NCBI RefSeq assembly: GCF_900108875.1 | Contig: NZ_FNYJ01000007.1 | Location: 292,535 to 356,534 of the forward strand | Direction of reading: 5' to 3' | DNA: 64,000 nucleotides | Origin: Pseudomonas sp. NFR16 | GTDB taxonomy: Bacteria > Pseudomonadota > Gammaproteobacteria > Pseudomonadales > Pseudomonadaceae | Part shown: positions 55,793 through 63,930 of the stretch, piece by piece | Numbering within the stretch: position 1 is the stretch's first letter | Layout of the letters: each line of letters opens with the position of its first letter | Notes under the pieces: generated by a model | The model's input: the letters and a program-made list of their open reading frames with translations, nothing else | Databases searched by the model: none | Told to the model about the DNA's origin: nothing | Translations under genes and position numbers: made by a program

Positions 55793-55820
55793 CGGCGTCC
55801 GCCGTATCGCGATGATCGTG

Positions 55821-55910
55821 CCCACGCTCTGCGTGGGCATGAAGGGCAGGACGCTCCGCGTCCGGTGACGCGGAGCGTCACGAGATGGATTCCCACGCGG
55901 AGCGTGGGAA
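55821..55910. repeat. Four tandem mini-palindromes after agtD
   Basis: CCCACGC-TCT-GCGTGGG (55821-55837), GGACGC-TCC-GCGTCC (55849-55863), GTGACGC-GGA-GCGTCAC (55865-55881) and TTCCCACGC-GGA-GCGTGGGAA (55890-55910). Each has a perfect stem and a three-base loop. The first mirrors the fourth and the second mirrors the third, so the set is itself an inverted repeat. It resembles an intergenic repeat of the P. syringae/fluorescens group. Confidence 0.88.
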
Positions 55911-55986
55911 CCATCAACATCTGCTCTGCAACCTGCGCCACACCGTTTAAACTTCACCGCTCCCACCCACGCATGGAGCCCTGTCG

Positions 55987-57360
55987 GTGAACGTCAACGA
56001 CGCCAGTTTCGAAGAACTGCTCAACGCTTTGCACGACGGCGTCTACATCACCGACGGCGACGGCAAGACGCTCAAGGTCAATCAGGCGTATGAGCGCCTG
56101 ACCGGGCTGAGTGGCGCCGCTCTGATCGGACGGCCCATGCAGGAGTTGGTCAAGGAGGGCGTGATTTCGCAGTCGGCGTCATTGCGCGTGTTGCAGGAAG
56201 GGCGCCCGGTGTCGGTGATGCAGAGCCTGAGCCAAGGTAAAAAACTCCTGGTCAGCGCCACGCCGATTCTCGACAACGACCACCGGATTTCCTACGTCGT
56301 CAGCACCGTCCGCGACATGACCGAGCTGCTGCGCATGAAGCATGAGCGCGACGAGCTCCAGCAGCTCAAGCAACTGCGCAGCAGTACCGCCAAGCTGCAT
56401 GCCGGTCAGCGGGACAATCTCTTGCACTCACCGCTCATGGCAGATCAGGAAGTCTCCGGCCGGGTTTTCGCGCTGGCGCGTCAGGTGGCCAACAGCGACG
56501 TGAAGGTCCTGCTGCAAGGCGAAACCGGCGTCGGCAAAACCCTCGTGGCACAGTTCATCCACAACACCAGCGCGCGGTCGAGCGAGCCTTTTCTGGCGCT
56601 GAACTGCGGCGCGTTGCCGGAGAACCTGATCGAAGCCGAACTGTTCGGCTACGCGCCGGGCGCATTTACCGGGGCGGGGCCGAAAGGCAAGCGGGGTCTT
56701 CTGGAGCTGGCACATCACGGCACCTTGTTTCTCGACGAGATCGGAGACTTGCCGCTGCCGGTTCAGGTCAAGCTGCTCAAGGTCATTGAAGAAAACCGTT
56801 TCATTCCGGTCGGCGGCCTTGAGCTCAAGGAAGTGGACGTACGCATCATCAGCGCCACCCATCACGACCTCAAGCAGTTAGTGGCGCAAGGCCGCTTTCG
56901 TGCGGATCTGTACTATCGGCTGAATGTCGTGCCCATTCAGATTCCGGCGTTGCGCGAGCGCAGCGAGGAAATTGCTCCGCTGCTGCATTACTACCTTGAG
57001 ACGTTCAACGGCCGCTATCAACGGCAGGTGCAGTTCAGCCTCGAAGCGCTGGAGCTGATGTGCGAGTACACCTGGCCGGGCAACATCCGCGAACTGATCA
57101 ATATCGTCGAGCGCCTTGTGGTGACCAGCCAGAGCGACGTCATCGAAGCGCTGGATTTGCCCGAAGAAATCCTCAATCTCGACCCGCAAAATACCGACGA
57201 CAGCCGTCTGCCGCTGCGCAAAGTGCTGGAAAACGCCGAGCGTTCTGCCATTCGTGCCGCTCTGCAGTTGCACAAGACCACCCGATTGGCGGCCAAGGCG
57301 CTGGGGGTCAGCCAGGCGACCGTGGTGCAGAAGATGAAGCGCTGGGAACGTTCTGATTAG
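55987..57360 (+). CDS. Sigma-54-dependent PAS-AAA+ activator
   Basis: A 457-residue enhancer-binding protein. An N-terminal PAS domain (about residues 1-110) replaces a receiver, so it probably senses a small molecule or redox state. The AAA+ domain has Walker A GETGVGKT (178-185), the sigma-54-contact loop GAFTGA (225-230) and Walker B FLDEIGD (248-254). The C-terminal helix-turn-helix (RLAAKALGVSQATVVQKMKRW) is of the TyrR type. The start is the GTG at 55987, eight bases after GGAG. It is followed in line by an alcohol dehydrogenase and a permease, with a palindrome and a -24/-12 promoter between, so those genes are the likely target. Confidence 0.92.
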   Translation: MNVNDASFEELLNALHDGVYITDGDGKTLKVNQAYERLTGLSGAALIGRPMQELVKEGVISQSASLRVLQEGRPVSVMQSLSQGKKLLVSATPILDNDHRISYVVSTVRDMTELLRMKHERDELQQLKQLRSSTAKLHAGQRDNLLHSPLMADQEVSGRVFALARQVANSDVKVLLQGETGVGKTLVAQFIHNTSARSSEPFLALNCGALPENLIEAELFGYAPGAFTGAGPKGKRGLLELAHHGTLFLDEIGDLPLPVQVKLLKVIEENRFIPVGGLELKEVDVRIISATHHDLKQLVAQGRFRADLYYRLNVVPIQIPALRERSEEIAPLLHYYLETFNGRYQRQVQFSLEALELMCEYTWPGNIRELINIVERLVVTSQSDVIEALDLPEEILNLDPQNTDDSRLPLRKVLENAERSAIRAALQLHKTTRLAAKALGVSQATVVQKMKRWERSD

Positions 57361-57384
57361 AATTTCAATCAAGCCCACCCAAAC

Positions 57385-57402
57385 CGATCAGAAAATTGAT
57401 CG
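57385..57402. promoter_or_regulatory. Palindrome, candidate upstream activator site
   Basis: CGATCA-GAAAAT-TGATCG has perfect six-base arms. Its centre is about 110 bp before the predicted sigma-54 start, a standard distance for an enhancer-binding protein. Two TTTGCGCC copies (57440-57447 and 57467-57474) lie between it and the promoter. Confidence 0.6.
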
Positions 57403-57476
57403 CAACCGACCCGAAAATCTCCCTGCGAACGGCGCGTGATTTGCGCCAAACCTTCTGCCACGGGGCTTTGCGCCGA

Positions 57477-57493
57477 TTGGCACAGCTTTCGCT
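57477..57493 (+). promoter_or_regulatory. Sigma-54 (-24/-12) promoter of the dehydrogenase operon
   Basis: TTGGCACAGCTTTCGCT matches the consensus TTGGCACG-N4-TTGCT with GG at 57479-57480 and GC at 57491-57492, exactly ten bases between. Two consensus positions differ. Transcription would start about 57504, 40 bp before the dehydrogenase ATG. The neighbouring gene encodes a sigma-54 activator. Confidence 0.75.
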
Positions 57494-57543
57494 ATCTCAT
57501 CCCGCACGTCTTCCAATAAAACAACGCACACAGGACGAGCCCG

Positions 57544-58707
57544 ATGAGCACTTCTGCCTCCGCTATCAGCGCCTTCAAAATCGCCAACAAACTGATCACC
57601 GGCCCTGCCGCGATCGAGCAACTCGCCGCCGAGCTGACTCGCCTCAATGTCAATAATCCACTGATCGTGACCGATGCCATTCTGGTCAAGTCCGGCACTG
57701 TCGACCTCGCCCTCGCGCAGTTGGGCGGCCGTCGTCATGGCATTTTCGACCAGGTCAAACCCGAGCCTGAAATCTCCATCGTCGAAGACTGCACCCGCGC
57801 GTATCGAGACGGTGCTCACGACGGCCTGATCGGCCTTGGGGGCGGCAGCGCCATCGACATCGCCAAAGGAGTGGCCGCTTTCGCCGGCCATGAAGGTCCG
57901 TTGACCGAGCTGTTTGGCGTCGATCTGGTCAAGCGCAAAGGCCCGCCGCTCATTGCCATTCCGACAACAGCGGGCACCGGTTCGGAAGTCACGAACGTGG
58001 CGATCTTCTCGGACAAACAGGCGCAGTTGAAAAAAGGCATCGTCAGCGATTATCTGTTGCCCGACGTCGCGCTGGTCAGCCCGGTGATGACCCTGACTTG
58101 CCCGCGCAGTGTCACAGCCGCCAGCGGTGTCGATGCGCTGGTGCATGCCATCGAGTCCTATCTGTCGGTGAATGCGTCGCCGATCACTGACGCGATCGCG
58201 CTGGGCGCTATCAAGCTGATCGCAAAGGCTTTGCCCAAGGCCTACGCCAATCCCGCCAGTCTCCAGGCGCGCGAAGACATGGCAACCGCGAGTCTGATGG
58301 CGGGCATGGCGTTCGGTAATGCGGGCGTCGGCGCGGTGCATGCGTTGGCGTATCCGCTGGGTGGGCGATTCAATATTGCCCACGGCGTCAGCAACGCGTT
58401 GCTGCTGCCTTACGTCATGGAGTGGAACAAGATGGCTTGCGTGGAGCGATTCCGCGATATCGCTGAGGCCATGGGGGTGCGCGTCGCCCATCTGAGCGAT
58501 AAAGAAGCAGCGGATCAGGCCGTCAAAGCCATGGCCGACCTGTGCGCCGCAGTGGACATTCCGTCCGGCATGCGCAGCTTCAATGTGCCCGAAGACGCGA
58601 TTCCTGCAATGGCCGAAGAGGCCAGCAAGATCGACCGTCTGATGCGCAATAACCCGCGCAAGCTCACCGCTGGCGATATCGAAAAGATCTACCGCGCAGC
58701 CTACTGA
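57544..58707 (+). CDS. Iron-containing (group III) alcohol dehydrogenase
   Basis: A 387-residue NAD(P)-dependent dehydrogenase of the Fe-ADH superfamily. The NAD loop is GLGGGSAIDIAKG (about residues 98-110), and the metal ligands are D197 and H201 (SGVDALVHAIE) with H266 and H280 (GAVHALAYPLGGRFNIAHG). All four are present, so it should be active. The substrate is not clear; members act on short-chain alcohols, diols, lactaldehyde and hydroxy acids. It is downstream of a sigma-54 activator and 88 bp ahead of a permease, which suggests uptake and oxidation of one substrate. Confidence 0.93.
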   Translation: MSTSASAISAFKIANKLITGPAAIEQLAAELTRLNVNNPLIVTDAILVKSGTVDLALAQLGGRRHGIFDQVKPEPEISIVEDCTRAYRDGAHDGLIGLGGGSAIDIAKGVAAFAGHEGPLTELFGVDLVKRKGPPLIAIPTTAGTGSEVTNVAIFSDKQAQLKKGIVSDYLLPDVALVSPVMTLTCPRSVTAASGVDALVHAIESYLSVNASPITDAIALGAIKLIAKALPKAYANPASLQAREDMATASLMAGMAFGNAGVGAVHALAYPLGGRFNIAHGVSNALLLPYVMEWNKMACVERFRDIAEAMGVRVAHLSDKEAADQAVKAMADLCAAVDIPSGMRSFNVPEDAIPAMAEEASKIDRLMRNNPRKLTAGDIEKIYRAAY

Positions 58708-58719
58708 TCGACGCGCACC

Positions 58720-58752
58720 GCGACGCCCGAGCTGCGAGTGTTCGGGCGTCGC
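58720..58752 (+). other. Hairpin between dehydrogenase and permease
   Basis: GCGACGCCCGA (58720-58730) pairs perfectly with TCGGGCGTCGC (58742-58752) around 11 bases, with no T-run after. It is probably read through and may adjust the ratio of the two mRNAs. Confidence 0.75.
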
Positions 58753-58795
58753 CGCTGCAAGACCCACAAATAAGACCAATAAGACAGGTGCACAT

Positions 58796-60220
58796 ATGTC
58801 CAACACTCCCCAGGCACGGAGCGAAAGCCCGTACATCCCGCTCGGCCCTTTCAAGGTGCGGTTGCCGTTCATTCACTACAAATTCGAGATGCCGGACTAC
58901 CTCCAGGGCCTGCTGATGTGCGCCGTGGACCTGGCGGCCATCCCGCTGATGACCGAGCTGCTGGGCATGCCCTTCGAGGTCGCACTGGCGGTGGTCATGC
59001 TCAACGGGCTGCTTTATCTCACTCACCATTTGCTCGGCGATCCGACGGTGCCAGGATGGATCACGCCAGCCGTGCCTTTGCTAATGGCCTACTGCGCGCA
59101 GTTCCCGATGGGCCCGGAGCGTGTCCATGCGCTGATCGCGTTTCAATTGATGCTGGGGGTTTTTTCGATTGCGCTCGGTGCGACTGGGATGGCAAAGAAG
59201 GTGGTCGAATATGTGCCGTCCGCGATCAAGTCCGGGATCATTGTGGGTGCCGGGCTGAGCGCGGTGATCGCGGTGTTTCAGGTGGGCGGCAAATTCAATG
59301 TCCTGCCCTGGACCATCTCGATCGCGGTGGGCATCGCCTTCTATCTGATCTTCTCCCAGCATTTCAACGACCTCAAACAGCGCAACCGCTTCTGGTGGAA
59401 TTTCGCCAAGCTCGGGATTCTGCCGATCATCCTGCTGGCCGTGGTGATCGCGCCGCTTTTTGGCGAAGCGCCCTGGCCGACGATTCAGTGGGGTATCAGC
59501 AAGCCAGACTTCGCCGGACTGTGGCATGACTACACCGTGTTCGGTCTGGGTATGCCGCCGCTGTCGATGTTCATTTCCGCACTTCCGACCATGCTGGCGG
59601 TTTACATCATCGTGTTTGGTGACGTGCTGAGTGCCAAATCGCTGCTTGATGAGGCAGAAACCGTTCGCACCGATGAGGTGGTGGACTACAACCCGGATCG
59701 CGCGCACCTGATTTTCGGCGCACGAAACGCCTTCATGAGCATCTTCGGGCCGGATGTCGCCATGTGTGGCCCGAAATGGGCGGCGATGCTGGTTGTCGTC
59801 ATCGAACGTTTCAAAGGCGGCCCCAAGGCTATGCAATCTATCATCGGTGGCGTAGGGTCTTTCCGTTGGGGCACCAATACCGGTCTGCTGTTGCTGCCGG
59901 TGGTGACGCTGGTCCAGCCGATCCTCGGCGTCGCACTGTCGCTGACCCTGCTGATTCAGGGTTATGTGAGCGTGCGCCTGGGCATTCTCGAAGCCCGCAG
60001 CCAGCGCGACCTGGGCATTGCCGGGGTAATCGGCGCGGTGCTGGCGATAAAAGGGGCGAGCTGGGCGTTCGGCATCGGCGTCGTGCTCTGCCTGCTGATC
60101 TACGGCAGGAACTTCTTCAAAGGCGAGGTGGACGGGACGTTCAGCAAAGACCTCAAAGGGGCTGAGCCTAAACCCGCCACCAAGCCTGTGCGCATGAAGG
60201 AAGAAGCGCTGGTCGACTGA
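58796..60220 (+). CDS. Multi-helix permease of the xanthine/uracil permease type (substrate unknown)
   Basis: A 474-residue inner-membrane protein with about 12 hydrophobic segments. The region VVEYVPSAIKSGIIVGAGLSAVIAVF and the later MCGPKWAAMLVVVIERFKGG resemble NCS2 (nucleobase/ascorbate) transporters in layout, but the canonical QxxxE motif of that family is not obvious to me, so the group is uncertain. A soluble tail of about 35 residues rich in Lys, Pro and Glu closes the protein. It follows the dehydrogenase by 88 bp and probably imports its substrate or a precursor. Confidence 0.7.
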   Translation: MSNTPQARSESPYIPLGPFKVRLPFIHYKFEMPDYLQGLLMCAVDLAAIPLMTELLGMPFEVALAVVMLNGLLYLTHHLLGDPTVPGWITPAVPLLMAYCAQFPMGPERVHALIAFQLMLGVFSIALGATGMAKKVVEYVPSAIKSGIIVGAGLSAVIAVFQVGGKFNVLPWTISIAVGIAFYLIFSQHFNDLKQRNRFWWNFAKLGILPIILLAVVIAPLFGEAPWPTIQWGISKPDFAGLWHDYTVFGLGMPPLSMFISALPTMLAVYIIVFGDVLSAKSLLDEAETVRTDEVVDYNPDRAHLIFGARNAFMSIFGPDVAMCGPKWAAMLVVVIERFKGGPKAMQSIIGGVGSFRWGTNTGLLLLPVVTLVQPILGVALSLTLLIQGYVSVRLGILEARSQRDLGIAGVIGAVLAIKGASWAFGIGVVLCLLIYGRNFFKGEVDGTFSKDLKGAEPKPATKPVRMKEEALVD

Positions 60221-60582
60221 TTCCCTAACGCGTCAGCGTCGGGCACACGCCAGTGGCTCGACGCCGATCGCTGTGGGAAAGCCCCAACGGTTTTAAAGCC
60301 CCTTCGATCAATGGCGTACACCCGACGCCTTCCCGGCTGAAGCCGGTCCTACGACAACCTCGGCGCGTCTGTGGGACCTGCGTCAGCCGGGAAGAGGCAG
60401 GTGCATGCTGCAGAGATGCAGTGGATGGCACTCAGCGTTCGTGAGCGAGCTCACCCCCACAGGTTCTGTGTACCGGGGCGGTCTGCTTGCACCTGACACG
60501 CATTCATCCGCCACGCGACGCACGTTTCAAACTCTTGGAGTACAATGCGCGCCACCGTGATTTCGCTCATAAAAGGTGCGTC
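60221..60582. repeat. Gap before rpe with a REP doublet
   Basis: The 362-bp gap contains a REP doublet at 60329-60394: CTTCCCGGCTGA (60329-60340) and TCAGCCGGGAAG (60383-60394), with GGTCC/GGACC inside. A further GTGAGCGAGCTCAC palindrome follows at about 60440. These repeat types are common at Pseudomonas gene ends. I see no gene here. The rpe promoter must lie in the last 100 bp; I cannot place it with confidence. Confidence 0.8.
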
Positions 60583-61254
60583 ATGCAGCCCTTCGCAATT
60601 GCTCCGTCGATTCTGTCCGCCGATTTCGCCCGTCTGGGTGAGGAAGTCGACAATGTTCTGGCCGCCGGTGCCGACGTCGTCCACTTCGATGTCATGGACA
60701 ACCACTACGTCCCCAACCTGACCATCGGCCCGATGGTGTGTGCAGCGCTGCGCAAGTACGGCATCACCGCGCCCATTGACGTGCACCTGATGGTCAGCCC
60801 GGTTGACCGTATCATCGGCGATTTCGTCGAAGCGGGCGCCAGCTACATCACCTTCCACCCGGAAGCGACCCAGCACATCGACCGCTCTTTGCAACTGATC
60901 CGCGAAGGCGGCTGCAAGTCCGGCCTGGTGTTCAACCCGGCGACTCCGCTGAACCTGCTCGAATACGTCATGGACAAGGTCGACATGATCCTGCTCATGA
61001 GCGTCAACCCGGGCTTCGGCGGTCAGAAATTCATTCCCGGTACCCTCAACAAGCTGCGCGAAGCCCGTGCGCTGATCGATGCTTCCGGTCATGACATCCG
61101 CCTCGAGATCGACGGCGGTGTCAACGTCAACAACATCCGTGAAATCGCCGCTGCCGGCGCCGATACGTTTGTTGCCGGTTCGGCCATCTTCAATGCGCCT
61201 GACTACCGGGAAGTCATTGAGAAAATGCGTGCAGAACTGGCGCTGGCTCGTTGA
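60583..61254 (+). CDS. rpe: Ribulose-phosphate 3-epimerase
   Basis: A 223-residue TIM-barrel enzyme that interconverts ribulose-5-phosphate and xylulose-5-phosphate in the pentose phosphate pathway. Catalytic and metal residues lie in APSILSADFARLG, VHFDVMDNHYVPN, DVHLMV and MSVNPGFGGQ. The start at 60583 (MQPFAIAPSIL) is typical. Its stop overlaps the gph start by one base, giving the coupled rpe-gph-trpE arrangement. Confidence 0.97.
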   Translation: MQPFAIAPSILSADFARLGEEVDNVLAAGADVVHFDVMDNHYVPNLTIGPMVCAALRKYGITAPIDVHLMVSPVDRIIGDFVEAGASYITFHPEATQHIDRSLQLIREGGCKSGLVFNPATPLNLLEYVMDKVDMILLMSVNPGFGGQKFIPGTLNKLREARALIDASGHDIRLEIDGGVNVNNIREIAAAGADTFVAGSAIFNAPDYREVIEKMRAELALAR

Positions 61255-62072
61255 TGAGCGGCTTCGAGCAGCTGTTCCCGGGTCGTCTGCCCAAGCTGAT
61301 CATGTTCGATCTGGACGGCACGCTGGTCGACTCGGTGCCGGATCTGGCCGCAGCCGTGGACAAAACTCTGATTCAGCTCGGGCACGCCCCGGCGGGCATC
61401 GAGCGTGTTCGCGACTGGATCGGTAACGGCGTGCGCGTGCTGGTACGCCGCGCGCTGGCCAACGACATGGACCACTCAGGCGTCGACGAGGCATCCACTG
61501 AAGCGGCACTGGCCATCTTCATGGAAGCCTACGGCGAGAACCATGCGTTGACCAAGGTTTACCCCGGCGTGCGCGAGACCCTCAAGTGGTTGCAAAAGAA
61601 GGGCGTCGAAATGGCCCTGATCACCAATAAGCCCGAGCGCTTCGTGGCGCCGCTGCTCGATGACATGAAGCTGGGGCGTTTTTTCCGCTGGATCGTTGGC
61701 GGCGATACGCTGCCACAGCAGAAGCCCGATCCCGCCGCGTTGTTCTTCGTCATGAAAATGGCCGGTGTTCCGGGCTCGCAATCGCTGTTTGTCGGTGACT
61801 CGCGTAACGATGTCCTGGCGGCGAAAGCGGCCGGTGTGACCTGCGTTGCAATGAGTTATGGCTACAACCATGGTCGCCCGATTGCCGAGGAATCTCCGGC
61901 GCTGGTGATCGACGATTTGCGCAAACTGATTCCCGGTTGCTTAGATCTTGGGGCTGAGATAACGTTGCCCGACGTTCAACACCCCTCCTTTAGAGAATCC
62001 ATCGTGGTGGTCACTCGCAAACTCTGGATGAAAGTCATCAAGGCCCTGGCCCGCTGGCGTTGGCGCGCCTGA
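61254..62072 (+). CDS. gph: Phosphoglycolate phosphatase
   Basis: A 272-residue HAD-family phosphatase that removes phosphate from 2-phosphoglycolate, a product of DNA repair and rubisco-like side reactions. The HAD motif is FDLDGTLVDS (nucleophile D19, acid D21), motif II is ITNKPERF and motif IV is FVGDSRNDVLAA. The last 17 residues, KLWMKVIKALARWRWRA, are basic, tryptophan rich and outside the HAD fold. They coincide with the trpE leader peptide (see 62004-62072), so the same DNA serves both purposes. Confidence 0.94.
   Translation: MSGFEQLFPGRLPKLIMFDLDGTLVDSVPDLAAAVDKTLIQLGHAPAGIERVRDWIGNGVRVLVRRALANDMDHSGVDEASTEAALAIFMEAYGENHALTKVYPGVRETLKWLQKKGVEMALITNKPERFVAPLLDDMKLGRFFRWIVGGDTLPQQKPDPAALFFVMKMAGVPGSQSLFVGDSRNDVLAAKAAGVTCVAMSYGYNHGRPIAEESPALVIDDLRKLIPGCLDLGAEITLPDVQHPSFRESIVVVTRKLWMKVIKALARWRWRA
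61937..61965 (+). promoter_or_regulatory. Candidate trpE promoter inside gph
   Basis: TTGCTT and TAACGT are separated by 17 bp, with the transcription start near 61972 and about 30-60 bp before the leader peptide. The -10 is poor (T, A and final T only). Weak visual evidence. Confidence 0.35.
62004..62072 (+). promoter_or_regulatory. Tryptophan leader peptide in the 3' end of gph (trpE attenuation region)
   Basis: In the gph frame, GTG codons at 62004 and 62007 and an ATG at 62028 could start a short peptide ending in KLWMKVIKALARWRWRA-stop at 62072. It has three Trp codons, with the last two in the run RWRWRA. After the stop, GCCGG-GCCCT-CCGGC forms a small hairpin (62091-62105), while GGCGCGCC near the Trp codons can pair with the following GGCGCG; the two are mutually exclusive. 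trpE in Pseudomonas is known to be attenuated. I see no U-run after the small hairpin. Confidence 0.65.
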
Positions 62073-62142
62073 CTGGAATCTGGCCGGGCCCTCCGGCGCG
62101 TTTGCACACCTGACCGTTTTACCCTCAGACCACGAGGCTGAC

Positions 62143-63624
62143 ATGACCCGCGAAGAATTCCTGCGTTTGGCCGCTGACGGCTACAACCGCATTCCGCTTG
62201 CCCACGAAACTCTGGCCGACTTCGATACGCCGCTGTCGATCTACCTCAAACTCGCCGACGAGCCGAACTCCTATCTGCTGGAATCGGTACAGGGCGGCGA
62301 GAAGTGGGGTCGCTACTCGATCATCGGGCTGCCATGCCGTACTGTAATGCGCGCGCATGACCACAGGATCAGCGTCACCCACGATGGCGTCGAAATCGAG
62401 ACGCTCGAAACCGAAGACCCGCTGGCGTTCGTCGAAACCTTCAAAGCCCGCTACAACGTCCCGACCATTCCCGGCCTGCCTCGTTTCAATGGCGGTCTGG
62501 TGGGGTACTTCGGCTACGACTGCGTACGCTATGTCGAGCCCCGCCTGGGTAAATGTCCGAACCCGGACCCACTCGGTGTCCCGGATATCCTATTGATGGT
62601 GTCCGATGCGGTCGTGGTGTTCGACAACCTGGCCGGCAAGATGCACGCCATCGTGCTGGTCGATCCGGCGCAGCCGCAGGCGTATGAAAGCGGTCTGGCG
62701 CGGCTTGAGCAACTGATGGAGAAACTCCGTCAGCCCATCACCCCGCGGCGCGGCCTGGACCTGACCCGTCCGCAAGCGGCAGATCCGGTATTCCGTTCGA
62801 GCTTCACTCAAGCGGACTACGAAAAAGCCGTCGACACCATCAAGGAGTACATCCTGGCGGGCGACTGCATGCAGGTCGTGCCCTCCCAGCGCATGTCCAT
62901 CGATTTCAAGGCGGCACCGATCGATCTCTATCGCGCGCTGCGTTGCTTCAACCCGACGCCGTACATGTACTTTTTCAACTTCGGCGACTTCCACGTCGTT
63001 GGCAGTTCGCCGGAAGTGCTGGTGCGCGTCGAAGACAACCTGATCACCGTGCGTCCAATCGCCGGTACGCGTCCCCGTGGCGCGACCGAGGAAGCCGACC
63101 ACGCGCTGGAAGTCGACCTGTTGTCCGACGATAAAGAGATCGCCGAACACCTGATGCTGATCGACCTGGGCCGTAACGACACCGGGCGTGTCTCGGAAGT
63201 CGGCTCGGTGAAACTCACCGAGAAGATGGTCATCGAGCGTTATTCCAATGTCATGCACATCGTTTCCAACGTAACTGGTCAACTGAAAAGCGGGCTGACA
63301 GCGATGGACGCGCTGCGCGCCATTCTGCCGGCGGGCACGCTGTCCGGCGCGCCGAAGATTCGCGCGATGGAAATCATCGACGAGCTGGAACCGGTCAAAC
63401 GCGGCGTGTACGGCGGCGCGGTGGGGTACTTCGCCTGGAACGGCAACATGGACACGGCGATTGCCATCCGCACTGCCGTGATCAAGAACGGCGAACTGCA
63501 CGTGCAGGCCGGTGGCGGTATTGTCGCTGATTCGGTGCCGGCGCTTGAGTGGGAAGAAACCCTGAACAAACGCCGCGCGATGTTCCGCGCCGTGGCGTTG
63601 GCAGAACAAACGCCCGAGGCGTGA
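62143..63624 (+). CDS. trpE: Anthranilate synthase component I
   Basis: A 493-residue enzyme that makes anthranilate from chorismate with the TrpG glutaminase. The N-terminal LESVQGGEKWGRYS contains the tryptophan feedback-site serine region (LES). The chorismate-binding core has GTRPRGATEEAD, LMLIDLGRNDTGRVSE, AGTLSGAPKIRAMEIIDELE and VQAGGGIVADS. The stop is followed by a terminator. trpG is not in the visible window. Confidence 0.98.
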   Translation: MTREEFLRLAADGYNRIPLAHETLADFDTPLSIYLKLADEPNSYLLESVQGGEKWGRYSIIGLPCRTVMRAHDHRISVTHDGVEIETLETEDPLAFVETFKARYNVPTIPGLPRFNGGLVGYFGYDCVRYVEPRLGKCPNPDPLGVPDILLMVSDAVVVFDNLAGKMHAIVLVDPAQPQAYESGLARLEQLMEKLRQPITPRRGLDLTRPQAADPVFRSSFTQADYEKAVDTIKEYILAGDCMQVVPSQRMSIDFKAAPIDLYRALRCFNPTPYMYFFNFGDFHVVGSSPEVLVRVEDNLITVRPIAGTRPRGATEEADHALEVDLLSDDKEIAEHLMLIDLGRNDTGRVSEVGSVKLTEKMVIERYSNVMHIVSNVTGQLKSGLTAMDALRAILPAGTLSGAPKIRAMEIIDELEPVKRGVYGGAVGYFAWNGNMDTAIAIRTAVIKNGELHVQAGGGIVADSVPALEWEETLNKRRAMFRAVALAEQTPEA

Positions 63625-63637
63625 TGTCCTGATCGGT

Positions 63638-63664
63638 GAAAGCGGGCCGCGTGCCCGCTTTTCA
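63638..63664 (+). terminator. trpE terminator
   Basis: GAAAGCGGGC, loop CGCGT and GCCCGCTTTTC form a 10-bp stem ending in TTTTC, 13 bp after the trpE stop. Confidence 0.85.
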
Positions 63665-63807
63665 TCTGCGGTTTCTGCGCCTGCCCAATATCCCGGATCT
63701 GATTCTTGAACAGTACGTCCAAATCCAGCCAAATAGCGCTCGGCCCGCGCCACCGGGGCACGGTGATATTGCGCCCTATGCGTCGGTACGCTACTGTGCG
63801 GCAACGT

Positions 63808-63894
63808 ATGAACGAGACCTTTCCTGTGTCGATTGTCAGCAAACTCTTGATGCGCGTTATCAAGGCTCACGCCCGTTGGCGTTGGCGCGCCTGA
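63808..63894 (+). CDS. Second Trp-rich leader peptide (trp leader type)
   Basis: A 28-residue peptide, MNETFPVSIVSKLLMRVIKA then HARWRWRA. Its end matches the leader at 62072 nearly codon for codon (VIKA-ARWRWRA-stop). A TTGCGC/TACTGT pair spaced by 17 bp (63769-63797) lies just before, as a possible promoter. A CCGGC-CAT-GCCGG hairpin (63906-63918) follows. In Pseudomonas trpGDC is attenuated by such a leader; here no trpG follows within the window. It may be the trpGDC leader separated from its operon, or the leader of the next gene. Confidence 0.65.
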   Translation: MNETFPVSIVSKLLMRVIKAHARWRWRA

Positions 63895-63930
63895 CTATTC
63901 CCCTGCCGGCCATGCCGGACCTGTATTGAT

